DNA of 64,000 nt, taken from positions 62,001-126,000 of the forward strand of contig BPHC01000005.1 of NCBI GenBank assembly GCA_026003355.1, in the 5' to 3' direction. The notes beneath the pieces are model-generated. The model searched no databases. It saw only the letters and a list, made by a program, of their open reading frames with translations, and had not been told where the DNA came from. The translations under genes and the position numbers were made by a program. The DNA is from Cyclobacteriaceae bacterium. Its GTDB lineage: Bacteria > Bacteroidota > Bacteroidia > Cytophagales > Cyclobacteriaceae. Position 1 is the first letter of the stretch. Each line of letters opens with the position of its first letter. Below, piece after piece: positions 7,633 to 16,242 of the stretch.

Positions 7633-8441
7633 CGTGCAGTTTGCCTTTGGTACACGCGCACATAATCTATTTCTAGCCGCTGCGGCCATATGGATAGGTC
7701 TATGCCTTTCATGCCACCCCAGAAACCTCCAACGGCTATGTTCAGTATGAGGTAAAATTCCTGGTCGAAAGGCCACTCTTTCCAGGTGTCGTTTTCTGAT
7801 TTCTGAACGGTGTAGTAGGGTTTGCCGTCAACCTTAAAAACCACCTGGTTGGCCGTCCAGTCCGCTTCATACACATGAAAGTCCGAAGTAACGCCCTGTA
7901 CCCTAGCAATGCCTTCGCGCTGGGTTTTTTTAATGTGGTTAAACGATTCGGAATGCAGGGTGCCGTGCACAACATCTTCATCAAAGCCCACATGTTCCAT
8001 GATGTCAATCTCTCCGCTGGCGGGCCATCCTCCGTATTTCCATTCGGCCGGCAGCATCCAGATGGCGGGCCAGGTTCCACGGCCTTTGGGCAGGCGGGCT
8101 TTTACTTCAATGCGGCTGTATTTCCATTGTGCTTTTCCGCGCGTTACCAGGCGTGCAGAGGTGAATGCGGAATCGGAAACGCGGTGGGCTTCAATAATGA
8201 GCAAGCCGTTTTCCACGCGCGCATTTTGCGGTTCGCGGGTATAGAACTGCAACTCGTTGTTGCCCCATCCGCAGAGGTTGGGGCAGCCGTTGCCCAGGTC
8301 GTAGGCCCATTTGGTGGTGTCTGGCAGGCCGGTGTACGAAAATTCATCCTGCCAAACCAGTTTTTCGTTTTCCTGTTGGCGGCAGGATATAATAAATCCG
8401 CACATAAGCAGCAATACAGATACTGAAGCGGCTGTGTTCAT
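7629..8441 (-). CDS. Glycoside hydrolase family 16 lipoprotein (beta-glucanase/laminarinase type)
   Basis: Secreted or surface-anchored endo-beta-glucanase of 270 residues. The signal peptide ends in a lipobox (FIISC, Cys about 19), so it is probably a lipoprotein. The GH16 active-site strand is GEIDIMEH, with the two catalytic glutamates and the central aspartate in ExDxxE spacing; upstream WPAIWML and downstream FHVYEADW and YLILNIAVGG are conserved strands of the jelly roll. The ExDxxE bulge and the overall sequence fit the bacterial laminarinase/lichenase group. The longer open frame to 8555 is rejected because the ATG at 8441 begins the signal peptide. Confidence 0.92.
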   Translation of the reverse strand: MNTAASVSVLLLMCGFIISCRQQENEKLVWQDEFSYTGLPDTTKWAYDLGNGCPNLCGWGNNELQFYTREPQNARVENGLLIIEAHRVSDSAFTSARLVTRGKAQWKYSRIEVKARLPKGRGTWPAIWMLPAEWKYGGWPASGEIDIMEHVGFDEDVVHGTLHSESFNHIKKTQREGIARVQGVTSDFHVYEADWTANQVVFKVDGKPYYTVQKSENDTWKEWPFDQEFYLILNIAVGGFWGGMKGIDLSIWPQRLEIDYVRVYQRQTAR

Positions 8442-8964
8442 GAGTGGGTTGTTGTGGATGCGGGGGCGTTTGTCTATTTGCTTATTGCAAAAATAAGCTA
8501 TGACATCAAATACAATCTCCGCCATTTTAATACGATGCCAGTTTTTGGTACCCACCGTGTGGAGGGATGAATTTGTTATTATCTCCGTTGTCTATTTTTC
8601 CTTTTCTACTGTTTCTATCTCCTCTACAACTAAAAACTTGAGCTCGGTCTTTCATCTCCTGATTAGTAATAAAGTTTTTCGATATGCGTTAAAATAGTAC
8701 GTTATTAAAAAAGTGCACCGGTTTCACCATATACCCACGTTAATTTTACACCTGTGTTATAGGCTTTCCTTTGCTTACAGGTTTTCGCTTTTTGCTGTCA
8801 TTCTGCTATGCCGTAGTATTTACCGCCTCATCTATACTTATTACCCCACCCACATCTACCTCACACTTTAGAATTATCTTTCCGCCCTAAACCCAATGCA
8901 CAGCTAGCCCAATATACCAATTGGCACAATTTTTATTACTTTTCCCTTCAGAAACCCAACCTGT
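8442..8964. other. 523-bp intergenic region without a supported gene
   Basis: Lies between the divergent GH16 and LPP20-like genes and so should hold both promoters. The plus strand is notably pyrimidine-rich from about 8570 to 8640 and again from 8760 to 8880. I found no open frame with recognisable protein, no strong hairpin with a T-run, and no known RNA family here. Confidence 0.6.
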
Positions 8965-9519
8965 ATGAACACCCGATTGTTCTTCTATGCCCTCCTCGCC
9001 TTGATTGTGACGTCTGCCTGCTCGTCTGTGCTCGGAACCCGCGTTCGCGAGCCTTTTCAGGGTAACGCCTATATGTCGAACAACCGCTTCTGGCGGGGTA
9101 CCGGCAAGGGCACCAGCTCGCAGGATAACATTGCCCGCGCCAAAGCCGACCTCGATGCCAAAGCCCAACTGGCCGGACAGGTAAACACCACCATGAAGCA
9201 GGTAGCCGACCAATACCTGACCGACACCGGAAACGAACGCGCTGCCGATATTGCCGATAAATTTCAAAGCCTGGTGCGCCAGGTAATGAACACCGACATT
9301 GCCGACCTGCGCAAAATAGGCGAGAAGAAGTACTTCAATAAAAAGTCGGGCGAATACACGGTGTTTATGGCGTACGAAATCAAGAAAAACGCCATGTTGC
9401 GGTTTATGAAGCGCCAGGCCAAACTGGACAATACCCTCAATGAACGCCAGCGGCAGATTATTGAAGAGATAATTGACGAAGAGCTTAAAAAAGCCGAAGC
9501 CGCCGAAGATGGGGATTAA
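8965..9519 (+). CDS. LPP20-like lipoprotein
   Basis: Predicted lipoprotein of 184 residues. The signal peptide ends in the lipobox VTSAC (Cys19). The mature part has the LPP20-type arrangement of a helix that counts alanine/lysine residues (ARAKADLDAKAQLAGQVNTT) followed by a mixed alpha/beta segment ending in YTVFMAYEIKKNAML, and a charged C-terminal helix (EEIIDEELKKAEAAEDGD). Function is unknown in the family; members are outer-membrane-associated. It stands alone, divergent from GH16 and convergent with the amidohydrolase gene. Family assignment rests on pattern, not on alignment. Confidence 0.75.
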   Translation: MNTRLFFYALLALIVTSACSSVLGTRVREPFQGNAYMSNNRFWRGTGKGTSSQDNIARAKADLDAKAQLAGQVNTTMKQVADQYLTDTGNERAADIADKFQSLVRQVMNTDIADLRKIGEKKYFNKKSGEYTVFMAYEIKKNAMLRFMKRQAKLDNTLNERQRQIIEEIIDEELKKAEAAEDGD

Positions 9520-9575
9520 ACCCGTAAAACGGGCCCCACCTTACACCTGCGCTTTGCCCTTTATACAAACAGGGT

Positions 9576-10844
9576 TTACCTTGTCTCCGCTTCATTGCGG
9601 CAGATAACACCGTTTTTCATAACCCATTTTACCTGGCGCAGCCGGCTTATAGCTGTCAGGGGGTTTCCGTCCACCACCACCAGGTCGGCCAGCAATCCCG
9701 GTTTAATACTTCCTATTTCGTTTTCCATGTGCAATGCCCTGGCATTTACCGATGTAACCGCCCGCAGCGCTTCCAGCGCAGGCATACCGTATTCGGTCAT
9801 CAGCTCCAGTTCGTACACATTTTCTCCGTGCGGAAAAACCCCCACATCGCCACCCATGCCAATAGTTACACCGGCATCGAGAGCTATTTTAAAACTTTTC
9901 TTTTTTTGCTGCACGGCCGGCGGGTCAGCCTCATGGCCCTTGCGCCACCCGCGGTAGCGCTGTATAGACTCTACCGCGGCCAGCGTGGGAAAAAACACCA
10001 CACCGTGTTGTTGCATAAGGCGGGCGGTTTCTTCATCCAGATAGTCGCCATGTTCAATGGTTTCGGCCCCGGCCAGAACGGCCCTCCTAATGGCTTCTGC
10101 CGTTTTTGCGTGGCATACCATGTAGCGACCGCTGCTGCGTGCTGTTTCGTTTACCCGTTTTAATTCCTCCAGGGTAAACGAGGGCTGGTCTTCACCGCGC
10201 GGTCCCCAGCGGTAATCGGCATACACCTTGATGAAATCTGCACCCTTGCCAATCTGGTCGCGAACCACCCGAATCAAATCATCACCATCGGCTGCCTCTG
10301 CCCCCAGCATTATTTCAGAGTCGTCATCATATCCTTTGGGTCCGTATGAGCCGGTTGCCACTATAGCCCGACCGGCCACTACCATGCGGGGGCCCGGAAC
10401 AACACCTTCGTTCACGGCGCGCTTCAGGGCCACATCGGCATAGCCTGCTCCTTCCGTGCCCAGATCGCGTACCGTGGTGAAGCCGGCCATCAGGGTGTTA
10501 CGGGCATGAACCGTTGCCCGAACGGTCCGGTAGGCATCGGTTTCCTTGAGTACCTGGGTGTCCCAGTCGGTAATATTATAGGGATACAAAAACAAATGGC
10601 TGTGTCCTTCAATGAGGCCCGGCAGCAGGGTGCCTCCGGGAAACTTCAGAATGCGCGCCTGTGGGGTAGTCTTAACCTGCGATGCCGGCCCGGCCGCAAC
10701 AATACGGCTTCCCTCCACCAACACCACCCAACCTTCGTGCATGTCGTGCCCATCGAAAACGCGGTCGGGTTGCAGGTAATACTGCTGGGCAGAAAGAAGT
10801 AGCGGCAATGCAAGCCAAACCAGTTGAATGAAAATGCTTTTCAT
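9576..10844 (-). CDS. Exported metal-dependent amidohydrolase (imidazolonepropionase/prolidase-like)
   Basis: Periplasmic or exported hydrolase of 422 residues with a signal peptide (MKSIFIQLVWLALPLLLSAQ). It has the amidohydrolase barrel landmarks: GHSH at the end of strand 1, FIKVY with the lysine expected to be carbamylated, CHAKT and IEHGDYLD for the metal/substrate histidines, and GGDVG for the catalytic aspartate, then the N/C-terminal beta-sandwich closing with GLLADLVVVDGNPL. Related enzymes cleave Xaa-Pro or acyl-amino-acid bonds; the substrate cannot be read from the sequence. Divergent from the TolB-like gene across a 126-bp gap. Confidence 0.9.
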   Translation of the reverse strand: MKSIFIQLVWLALPLLLSAQQYYLQPDRVFDGHDMHEGWVVLVEGSRIVAAGPASQVKTTPQARILKFPGGTLLPGLIEGHSHLFLYPYNITDWDTQVLKETDAYRTVRATVHARNTLMAGFTTVRDLGTEGAGYADVALKRAVNEGVVPGPRMVVAGRAIVATGSYGPKGYDDDSEIMLGAEAADGDDLIRVVRDQIGKGADFIKVYADYRWGPRGEDQPSFTLEELKRVNETARSSGRYMVCHAKTAEAIRRAVLAGAETIEHGDYLDEETARLMQQHGVVFFPTLAAVESIQRYRGWRKGHEADPPAVQQKKKSFKIALDAGVTIGMGGDVGVFPHGENVYELELMTEYGMPALEALRAVTSVNARALHMENEIGSIKPGLLADLVVVDGNPLTAISRLRQVKWVMKNGVICRNEAETR

Positions 10845-10955
10845 AATAGATTATCACACTTTCAAAAATACGGATTTACCTCTCCAACCCGAAAAACCTG
10901 CTTCGGGCACCTGTTTTTCTGCATCACTGCGCAACCGCAATATTTACTGTACGCT

Positions 10956-10963
10956 TATATTTG
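10956..10963 (+). promoter_or_regulatory. -7 promoter element TATATTTG
   Basis: Exact TAnnTTTG match 7 bases upstream of the ATG at 10971. No TTTG is found at the expected -33 spacing. Confidence 0.45.
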
Positions 10964-10970
10964 GTGTGCT

Positions 10971-11846
10971 ATGAAAAAGTTTTTTCTGTTGCTTTTATGC
11001 GCCTATAGCCTGCCGCTGTATGCCCAGCAGCCACCTGATACGGATATTTACTTATTCCATGTAAAAAAGCACGGAAAAACCCTGCGCCTTTTGAGTGGAA
11101 AAAACATTACCCAACGCAGGGGCTACGACAACCAACCGTATTTTCACCCCCACTTGCCGCTGCTGTATTATGCGTCGGCAAATGAGGAGGGCCGCACCGA
11201 TATACTGGAATACAATTATCACACAGGCCATACCCGTAAACTTACCCACACCCCAGAACGCGAATACTCGCCCACTGTAACGCCGGATGAGCAGTTTATT
11301 AGCTGCATTATTCAGCACGACAACGGGACGCAGAACCTGGGTAAATACCCGGTTCAAAACGGTGGGCCCGTTATTCTTGTTGATCACCTTACCGTTGGTT
11401 ATCATGCCTGGATAAATAACAATGAGTTAATGTTATTTGTGCTGGGGAAGCCCAACACCCTGAGGCATTACAACATCAAAAACAGAAAAGATACCGTACT
11501 TGCCGAAAACATCGGCAGGTCATTGCAGCGCATCCCGGGCAGTAATGACATTAGTTTTGTTGCGAAACAGGATGAAGGGTGGTTTATTAAAAAATTCGAC
11601 AGTAAAAAGGGAACGATTGAAACCCTTGTACCTACATTGCCCGGCCGGGAAGATTTTGCATGGACAACCGATGGAAGGATTTTAATGAGTGATGGAGCAG
11701 GTCTTTATTTTATCAGACCCGGTGAGGATACGCTGTGGAGGCGTGTGATCATCCCAAAAGAAATTAAGATTAGCGGTATTAACCGATTGGCAATGAATGC
11801 TTCAATGTTAATGATAGCTGTAGTTGCCGATGGGATTAAAGATTAA
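10971..11846 (+). CDS. Exported TolB-like beta-propeller protein
   Basis: Secreted protein of 291 residues with a signal peptide ending in LYAQ (about residue 19). The rest is built of repeated PD40/TolB-like blades, for example NQPYFHPHLPLLYYAS, REYSPTVTPDEQFISCI and REDFAWTTDGRILMS. No catalytic domain follows. Such stand-alone propellers in Bacteroidota are annotated as WD40-like; the role is unknown. The frame is open 49 codons further upstream, but the ATG at 10971 starts the signal peptide and sits just after a TATATTTG promoter element. Codon use becomes more AT-rich toward the 3' end than in its neighbours. Confidence 0.78.
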   Translation: MKKFFLLLLCAYSLPLYAQQPPDTDIYLFHVKKHGKTLRLLSGKNITQRRGYDNQPYFHPHLPLLYYASANEEGRTDILEYNYHTGHTRKLTHTPEREYSPTVTPDEQFISCIIQHDNGTQNLGKYPVQNGGPVILVDHLTVGYHAWINNNELMLFVLGKPNTLRHYNIKNRKDTVLAENIGRSLQRIPGSNDISFVAKQDEGWFIKKFDSKKGTIETLVPTLPGREDFAWTTDGRILMSDGAGLYFIRPGEDTLWRRVIIPKEIKISGINRLAMNASMLMIAVVADGIKD

Positions 11847-12077
11847 ATTGATTGCCTTACTTCATAAAGAAACTTCTTCGCGTTTGTCGAGGGTAAATCA
11901 ACCCACATCCCGGAAAACATTCAAAGCCGGGCGTATTAGCATTTTATATCGAAGTATGTTAAACCATAGTATGCCCCGCCTGCAGCCGACCCGGGCCGAG
12001 ACTGCGACTATAGAAATAATATTCCGGCAATACAACGGAAGTTAAAATAACAAATTTATTGTTAGTGTCAATCCAGC

Positions 12078-12085
12078 TATATTTG
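12078..12085 (+). promoter_or_regulatory. -7 promoter element TATATTTG
   Basis: Exact TAnnTTTG match 9 bases upstream of the deoxynucleoside kinase ATG (12095). The 248-bp gap 11847-12094 upstream otherwise shows no gene. Confidence 0.5.
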
Positions 12086-12094
12086 CCTCCCTCC

Positions 12095-12724
12095 ATGAAA
12101 CAGCTTAAGCACATTGCCATATCGGGCAACATCGGATCGGGTAAAACCACATTGGCCGAAAAGTTGGCCAAACATTATGGCTGGACTCCCCTCTACGAAT
12201 CGGTTGACAAAAATCCATATCTGCGCGATTTCTATCACGACATGCAGCGCTGGGCTTTCCACCTGCAAATCTACTTCCTCAACAGCCGCTTCCGCCAGGT
12301 TAACGAAATACGCAACAGCAGTAAAACCACCGTGCAGGACCGCACTATTTACGAAGATGCCTACATCTTTGCCGCCAACCTGCACGCCAGCGGCTACATT
12401 AACGACCGCGACTACCAAAACTACCTGGAAATATTTAACTCCATGATTGCCTTCGTGCCCCCGCCCGACCTGCTGATTTATCTGCGCAGCGACATCCCCA
12501 AACTGGTGCGGCAAATACAAAAGCGCGGACGCGATTTTGAATATGCCATGCGGCTGGATTACCTGAAAAACCTGAACGAATACTACGAAAGGTGGATAAG
12601 CAGTTACAACCTGGGCCGCCTGCTAATTATCAATGCCAACGACCTGGATTTTGTTGAGCGCGTTGACGACTTTGCCTTTATTGTAAACCGTATTGACCTG
12701 GAACTGAACAACCTGTTCGGATAG
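12095..12724 (+). CDS. Deoxynucleoside kinase
   Basis: Cytosolic enzyme of 209 residues that phosphorylates deoxynucleosides for salvage. P-loop GNIGSGKTT at residues 11-19, the DRTIYED motif (DR[S/T]xxED, catalytic and base-recognition region), and the LID segment with RQIQKRGRDFE all fit the dNK/dGK family. The ATG at 12095 follows a TATATTTG promoter box; an upstream TTG in frame is ignored. Substrate preference (dA/dG versus dC/dT) cannot be assigned from the motifs alone. Stands alone on the plus strand. Confidence 0.92.
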   Translation: MKQLKHIAISGNIGSGKTTLAEKLAKHYGWTPLYESVDKNPYLRDFYHDMQRWAFHLQIYFLNSRFRQVNEIRNSSKTTVQDRTIYEDAYIFAANLHASGYINDRDYQNYLEIFNSMIAFVPPPDLLIYLRSDIPKLVRQIQKRGRDFEYAMRLDYLKNLNEYYERWISSYNLGRLLIINANDLDFVERVDDFAFIVNRIDLELNNLFG

Positions 12725-12842
12725 CCGGAAAAGTGCTGTTGCCCGCAGCCCAAATCAGGTTTTAGCTGCCTGTGTAATTGCACAACAGCTTTACGCACTA
12801 ACCCGTACCGGCAAGCAACTACTTTTGTAACTTCGCTCACAG

Positions 12843-13385
12843 ATGAAACGATTTGCTGCCATTATTCTGCTGCTTGCCATGAGCGTCATGCTTGGCGGCA
12901 TATACGTGTACTTTGCCGTACGGCTGGTGCACCTCCGCCAGTACATGCGCCACCAACTGGCCTCCCTGCCCGAATACCGGCTGGACTGCCTGGAGCTTAA
13001 GTTCGATGAATTTTTAAAAAGCCGGGTCGATGAACACGAGCTTAAAGTAAACGGCCGCATGTTCGACATCGCCCGCGCAGAGATAGACGGCGGGTTTGTG
13101 CGGGTTTACGGCCTTTTTGACAAAGACGAAGACAATCTCCTGGCCTTTCTGAACACCCTGCTGCAACGATTGCTTAAAGACGAACAGCCTGTTCCGGCCT
13201 TGTTGTTTAATCTGCTTGCGGCTGTCTTTATCCTTCCCGACAGCATCCGGCTGTATCGCCCTGTTCGCACCCTGTTAATGGCATTCGAACCCATCTGTTC
13301 GAAGCGTCTGATTTTCTACTTTTCGGTGCCTACTCCTCCTCCTGAAGCTGCCTGTTCGTTCCTTTCGCACAGCCACAGGCTGTAG
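12843..13385 (+). CDS. Unrecognised small membrane protein preceding a TonB receptor
   Basis: Product of 180 residues that I cannot assign to a named family. Residues 4-27 form an N-terminal membrane anchor. A charged middle follows, including HELKVNGRMFDIARAEIDGG (70-89), and a second hydrophobic segment is near 118-138. The C-terminus is rich in Cys and His (CSFLSHSHRL). It ends 37 bases before the haem-type TonB receptor on the same strand, so the two are probably co-transcribed. A small membrane protein directly upstream of a metal-related TonB receptor is a recurring arrangement in Bacteroidota; a role in metal sensing or transport is inference only. Confidence 0.7.
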   Translation: MKRFAAIILLLAMSVMLGGIYVYFAVRLVHLRQYMRHQLASLPEYRLDCLELKFDEFLKSRVDEHELKVNGRMFDIARAEIDGGFVRVYGLFDKDEDNLLAFLNTLLQRLLKDEQPVPALLFNLLAAVFILPDSIRLYRPVRTLLMAFEPICSKRLIFYFSVPTPPPEAACSFLSHSHRL

Positions 13386-13422
13386 AAACTTTTATACATT
13401 AACTTTTAAATTTTCAAAAGGC

Positions 13423-15669
13423 ATGAAAAAAATCCATTACTGTTACAGTATAATATTATCACTATGTTTGTTTTATGTGGTGCGCACCCGCGCACAGGAA
13501 TTGCCGGCTGATACCACCCGCGTGCTCAATGAGGTGGTTGTATCGGCCAACCGTTTTCCCGAAACACGAAGAACCGTTGCCCAGCAGGTAACGGTTATAG
13601 ATAAGCGGATTATCCGCAACTTTAATGCTCAAACCATGGCCGATTTGATTCAAAATACCGGCACGGTTTCCGTGCAAAGAAGCCAGCAGGGCGGAGGAAG
13701 TCCTATTTTGCGCGGCTTCGAAGCCAATAAGGTATTGCTTGTTGTAGACGGTGTACGAATGAACAACCTTATTTACAGAGGCGGACATTTGCAAAATGTC
13801 ATTACGGTAGATAATAACTCATTGGATCGGGTTGAAATTCTTTTTGGTCCTTCATCAACCGTTTACGGAAGCGATGCCCTTGGCGGTGTTATTCACATGT
13901 TTACGCGCAACCCGGTTCTTGCTTCGGGAAACAGTGTCAGATTCAGCGGAAATGCGCTTACCAGATACGCTACTGCAAACCAGGAAAAAACCGGGCATAT
14001 CGACTTTTCTGTGGGCGGAAATAAAATAGCTGCGTTCACTTCATTTACCTACAGCGACTTTGGCGATTTACGAATGGGCGAAAAGATAAACCCCTCGTTC
14101 GGTGCTGCATACGGGTTGCGCAACCAGTACGTAGTACGTGCATCCGACAACCAAAGCGATTTGCTTATAGACAACGCTGATCCTTATGTTCAGAAATTCA
14201 GCGGTTACCGGCAGTGGGACCTGGTTCAGAAAGTCCTCATCAAATCGGGTAACCGGATAAGTCATTTGTTTAATTTTCAATATTCAAACACCGGGAATAT
14301 TCCCCGTTATGACCGGCTTACCGATCCGGGCGGTGGCGGGTCTGGCCTGCGGTTTGCCCAATGGTATTATGGTCCGCAGAAAAGAATAATGGGCAGCTAC
14401 CAGCTGGGCATTGAAAAGACCGGTAACTGGGCCGACAGCATCAATATTTTAGCCAGCTATCAGAATGTAGAAGAAAGCCGGCACGACCGCAGATTTAACA
14501 ACAACACGTTGAACCACCGCATTGAAAAGGTTTATGTGTTGGGCCTCACGGCCGATATTCGTAAAACTATAGGCCAACATACCCTGCGCTATGGTCTGGA
14601 TGGACAATTCAGCTCGGTGAGCAGCACGGCCTACGCCGAAAATATTGTTACCGGTAGCAGGAGCAGCCTTGATACGCGTTATCCCGATGGTGATAATTCG
14701 CTAAGCTCCCTGTCTGTGTTTTCTACGCACACCTATACCATTAAACCTGTCCTCAACATAACCGATGGCTTACGGCTGGGATATGGCTCCCTGCAGTCAA
14801 CCTTTGTGAGTCAGGTGTTTTTCCCTTTTCCGTTTAATTCAATCGATCAGAAAAACTTTGTGGGCAGTGCCAGCTTGGGTGTAAATTACCTGCCCGGTCT
14901 GTGGAAATTTTCTTTGCTTACCAGCAGCGGTTATCGCATCCCGAATGTAGATGACCTGGCCAAAGTATTCGAAACGCAAACCGGAAGTTCGACCAGCAAC
15001 GGAAAGCTTATTGTGCCCAATCCGGATTTAAAGCCGGAAAAAACCCTGAACGGAGAGGTGAATATAACCCGCTTTTTCGGGTCAACCCTTCAAGTAACCG
15101 GCATTGCCTTTGTAACCCGGTTTTACGATGTAATCGTTACGGCTCCTTCACAGTTCAACGGCCAGTCTACCATTATTTATGACGGCTTCCCGGCAGATGT
15201 TTTTTCAAGCCAGAACAGAGACAAGGGCCTGATTTACGGATTTCATCTTTCAGCGCAGGCGCGCTTTGCAAAAAACTTTACTGCCACTGCAGCCTATAAC
15301 TACACCCACGGTGATTATGAGGACAATTCCGGCCAGGTTGTTCCGCTGGACCATATTTCGCCTGTATTCGGCAGAATAGGCGTTCAGTACAATTATTCCG
15401 GCTTTTCGGCAGAGTTATTTTCCAATTTCAATGGATGGAAACGCCTTTCCAGATATAGCCCAAGCGGAGAAGACAACCTGCAGTATGCCACACCCAGGGG
15501 CATGCCTTCGTGGTATACACTCAACTTCAGAAGCACTTTTGTGTTAAACAAGTACCTGGCTGCACAGTTTGGCATAGATAATATTATGGACATGCAGTAC
15601 CGGGTGTTTGCCTCAGGAATAAATGCCCCGGGCCGTAATTTTATAATTGCCCTGCGGGCAACGTTGTAG
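13423..15669 (+). CDS. TonB-dependent receptor of the haemoglobin/transferrin/lactoferrin type
   Basis: Outer-membrane receptor of 748 residues. The signal peptide ends in TRAQ. A near-N-terminal TonB box-like LNEVVVSANR is followed by the plug with GGSPILRGFEANKVLLVVDG and PSSTVYGSDALGGVIH, then the barrel, which includes the NPDLKPEKT box (an NPNL-type motif of haem receptors). The last strand is NFIIALRATL. There is no carboxypeptidase-like N-terminal domain, unlike the receptor at the window start. The small membrane gene upstream and feoAB 345 bp downstream on the same strand place it in an iron-acquisition neighbourhood. Haem or a haem-protein as substrate is inferred from plug and NPNL similarity. 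Confidence 0.9.
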   Translation: MKKIHYCYSIILSLCLFYVVRTRAQELPADTTRVLNEVVVSANRFPETRRTVAQQVTVIDKRIIRNFNAQTMADLIQNTGTVSVQRSQQGGGSPILRGFEANKVLLVVDGVRMNNLIYRGGHLQNVITVDNNSLDRVEILFGPSSTVYGSDALGGVIHMFTRNPVLASGNSVRFSGNALTRYATANQEKTGHIDFSVGGNKIAAFTSFTYSDFGDLRMGEKINPSFGAAYGLRNQYVVRASDNQSDLLIDNADPYVQKFSGYRQWDLVQKVLIKSGNRISHLFNFQYSNTGNIPRYDRLTDPGGGGSGLRFAQWYYGPQKRIMGSYQLGIEKTGNWADSINILASYQNVEESRHDRRFNNNTLNHRIEKVYVLGLTADIRKTIGQHTLRYGLDGQFSSVSSTAYAENIVTGSRSSLDTRYPDGDNSLSSLSVFSTHTYTIKPVLNITDGLRLGYGSLQSTFVSQVFFPFPFNSIDQKNFVGSASLGVNYLPGLWKFSLLTSSGYRIPNVDDLAKVFETQTGSSTSNGKLIVPNPDLKPEKTLNGEVNITRFFGSTLQVTGIAFVTRFYDVIVTAPSQFNGQSTIIYDGFPADVFSSQNRDKGLIYGFHLSAQARFAKNFTATAAYNYTHGDYEDNSGQVVPLDHISPVFGRIGVQYNYSGFSAELFSNFNGWKRLSRYSPSGEDNLQYATPRGMPSWYTLNFRSTFVLNKYLAAQFGIDNIMDMQYRVFASGINAPGRNFIIALRATL

Positions 15670-15693
15670 GATGTCTTTTTTAAATCAAATGAT

Positions 15694-15729
15694 AAAACCT
15701 GTTGGGTGTTATAATACCCGACAGGTTTT
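15694..15729. terminator. Hairpin terminator after the TonB receptor gene
   Basis: Arms AAAACCTGTTGGGT (15694-15707) and ACCCGACAGGTTTT (15716-15729) pair over 14 positions with one G-T, loop of 8 bases. The stem's own 3' T-run serves as the tract on the plus strand. Because it is nearly symmetric, it may also end transcription of the small minus-strand gene at 15755-15913. Confidence 0.7.
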
Positions 15730-15754
15730 ATGCTTTGGCATAACAACCCCCTTC

Positions 15755-15913
15755 CTACCCGCACCCCAGGTTCTTCTTCAGGTCGCGGTCGGGCAATATG
15801 CCATAACCAGGCCTTTCCTGAGTTGAGCTTTCCCTTTCGCCGGTTGCCGGTTTGGCCGGCACCTCCCGACTGTCGGACTTTTTCTTTTTGTTCCTCCTTT
15901 TGCCTGGCTTCAT
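15755..15913 (-). CDS. Small lysine-rich protein ending in LGCG (unannotated-type small gene)
   Basis: Open frame of 53 codons including stop, ATG at 15913. The protein is a short basic tail (KRRNKKKKSDSRE), a Pro/Glu-rich linker, then a compact C-terminus GYGILPDRDLKKNLGCG. I do not recognise the function. The ending looks like a conserved motif, not random translation, and composition is coding-like on this strand, whereas the longer overlapping minus frame through 15393-15956 is a receptor shadow. It lies alone between the TonB receptor and feoA, opposite to both, with the hairpin 15694-15729 placed as its terminator. Confidence 0.5.
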   Translation of the reverse strand: MKPGKRRNKKKKSDSREVPAKPATGERESSTQERPGYGILPDRDLKKNLGCG

Positions 15914-15978
15914 ATTTAAAAATAACAACATTCCGGTTAATACCGGCGTAAATCATTGCTTGTGATAAGAAGAGGGCA

Positions 15979-15986
15979 TATATTTG
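15979..15986 (+). promoter_or_regulatory. -7 promoter element TATATTTG of feoAB
   Basis: Exact TAnnTTTG match 28 bases upstream of the feoA start. No obvious Fur box was found by eye between it and the gene. Confidence 0.5.
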
Positions 15987-16014
15987 CCTTGTTTATAATA
16001 AATCTAAATAAGCA

Positions 16015-16239
16015 TTGATTCGCAATTTAACCCATTTAAAGCCGGGCGAGCAGGGCATCGTTTCAGGGTTTTCGGATGAAGAGCTCTCGGTAAAGCTAAT
16101 GGAAATGGGCTGCCTGCCCGGAGTTACCGTTCGCTACAATTTCTCCGCACCGCTTGGCGACCCCATCTGCATAAGTGTATCGGGCTACGAACTCTCGCTC
16201 AGGCTCGAAGAAGCCGCCACCGTGCATATTGTCCAGTAG
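16015..16239 (+). CDS. feoA: FeoA, ferrous iron transport accessory protein
   Basis: Cytosolic SH3-like domain of 74 residues that partners FeoB. The order HLKPGEQGIVSGF, KLMEMGCLPGVTVRYN and the closing GYELSLRLEEAATVHI is typical FeoA. The start is a TTG at 16015; no ATG is available before the conserved HLKPGE segment. It ends 3 bases before feoB and is clearly co-transcribed with it. Expression probably responds to iron, but no operator is evident. Confidence 0.92.
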   Translation: MIRNLTHLKPGEQGIVSGFSDEELSVKLMEMGCLPGVTVRYNFSAPLGDPICISVSGYELSLRLEEAATVHIVQ

Positions 16240-16242
16240 TCT

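Noticed and set aside
15393-15956. 187-codon minus frame through the receptor end and gap
   Set aside because: Its second half is antisense to the TonB receptor; the short frame 15755-15913 in another register fits better as a gene.
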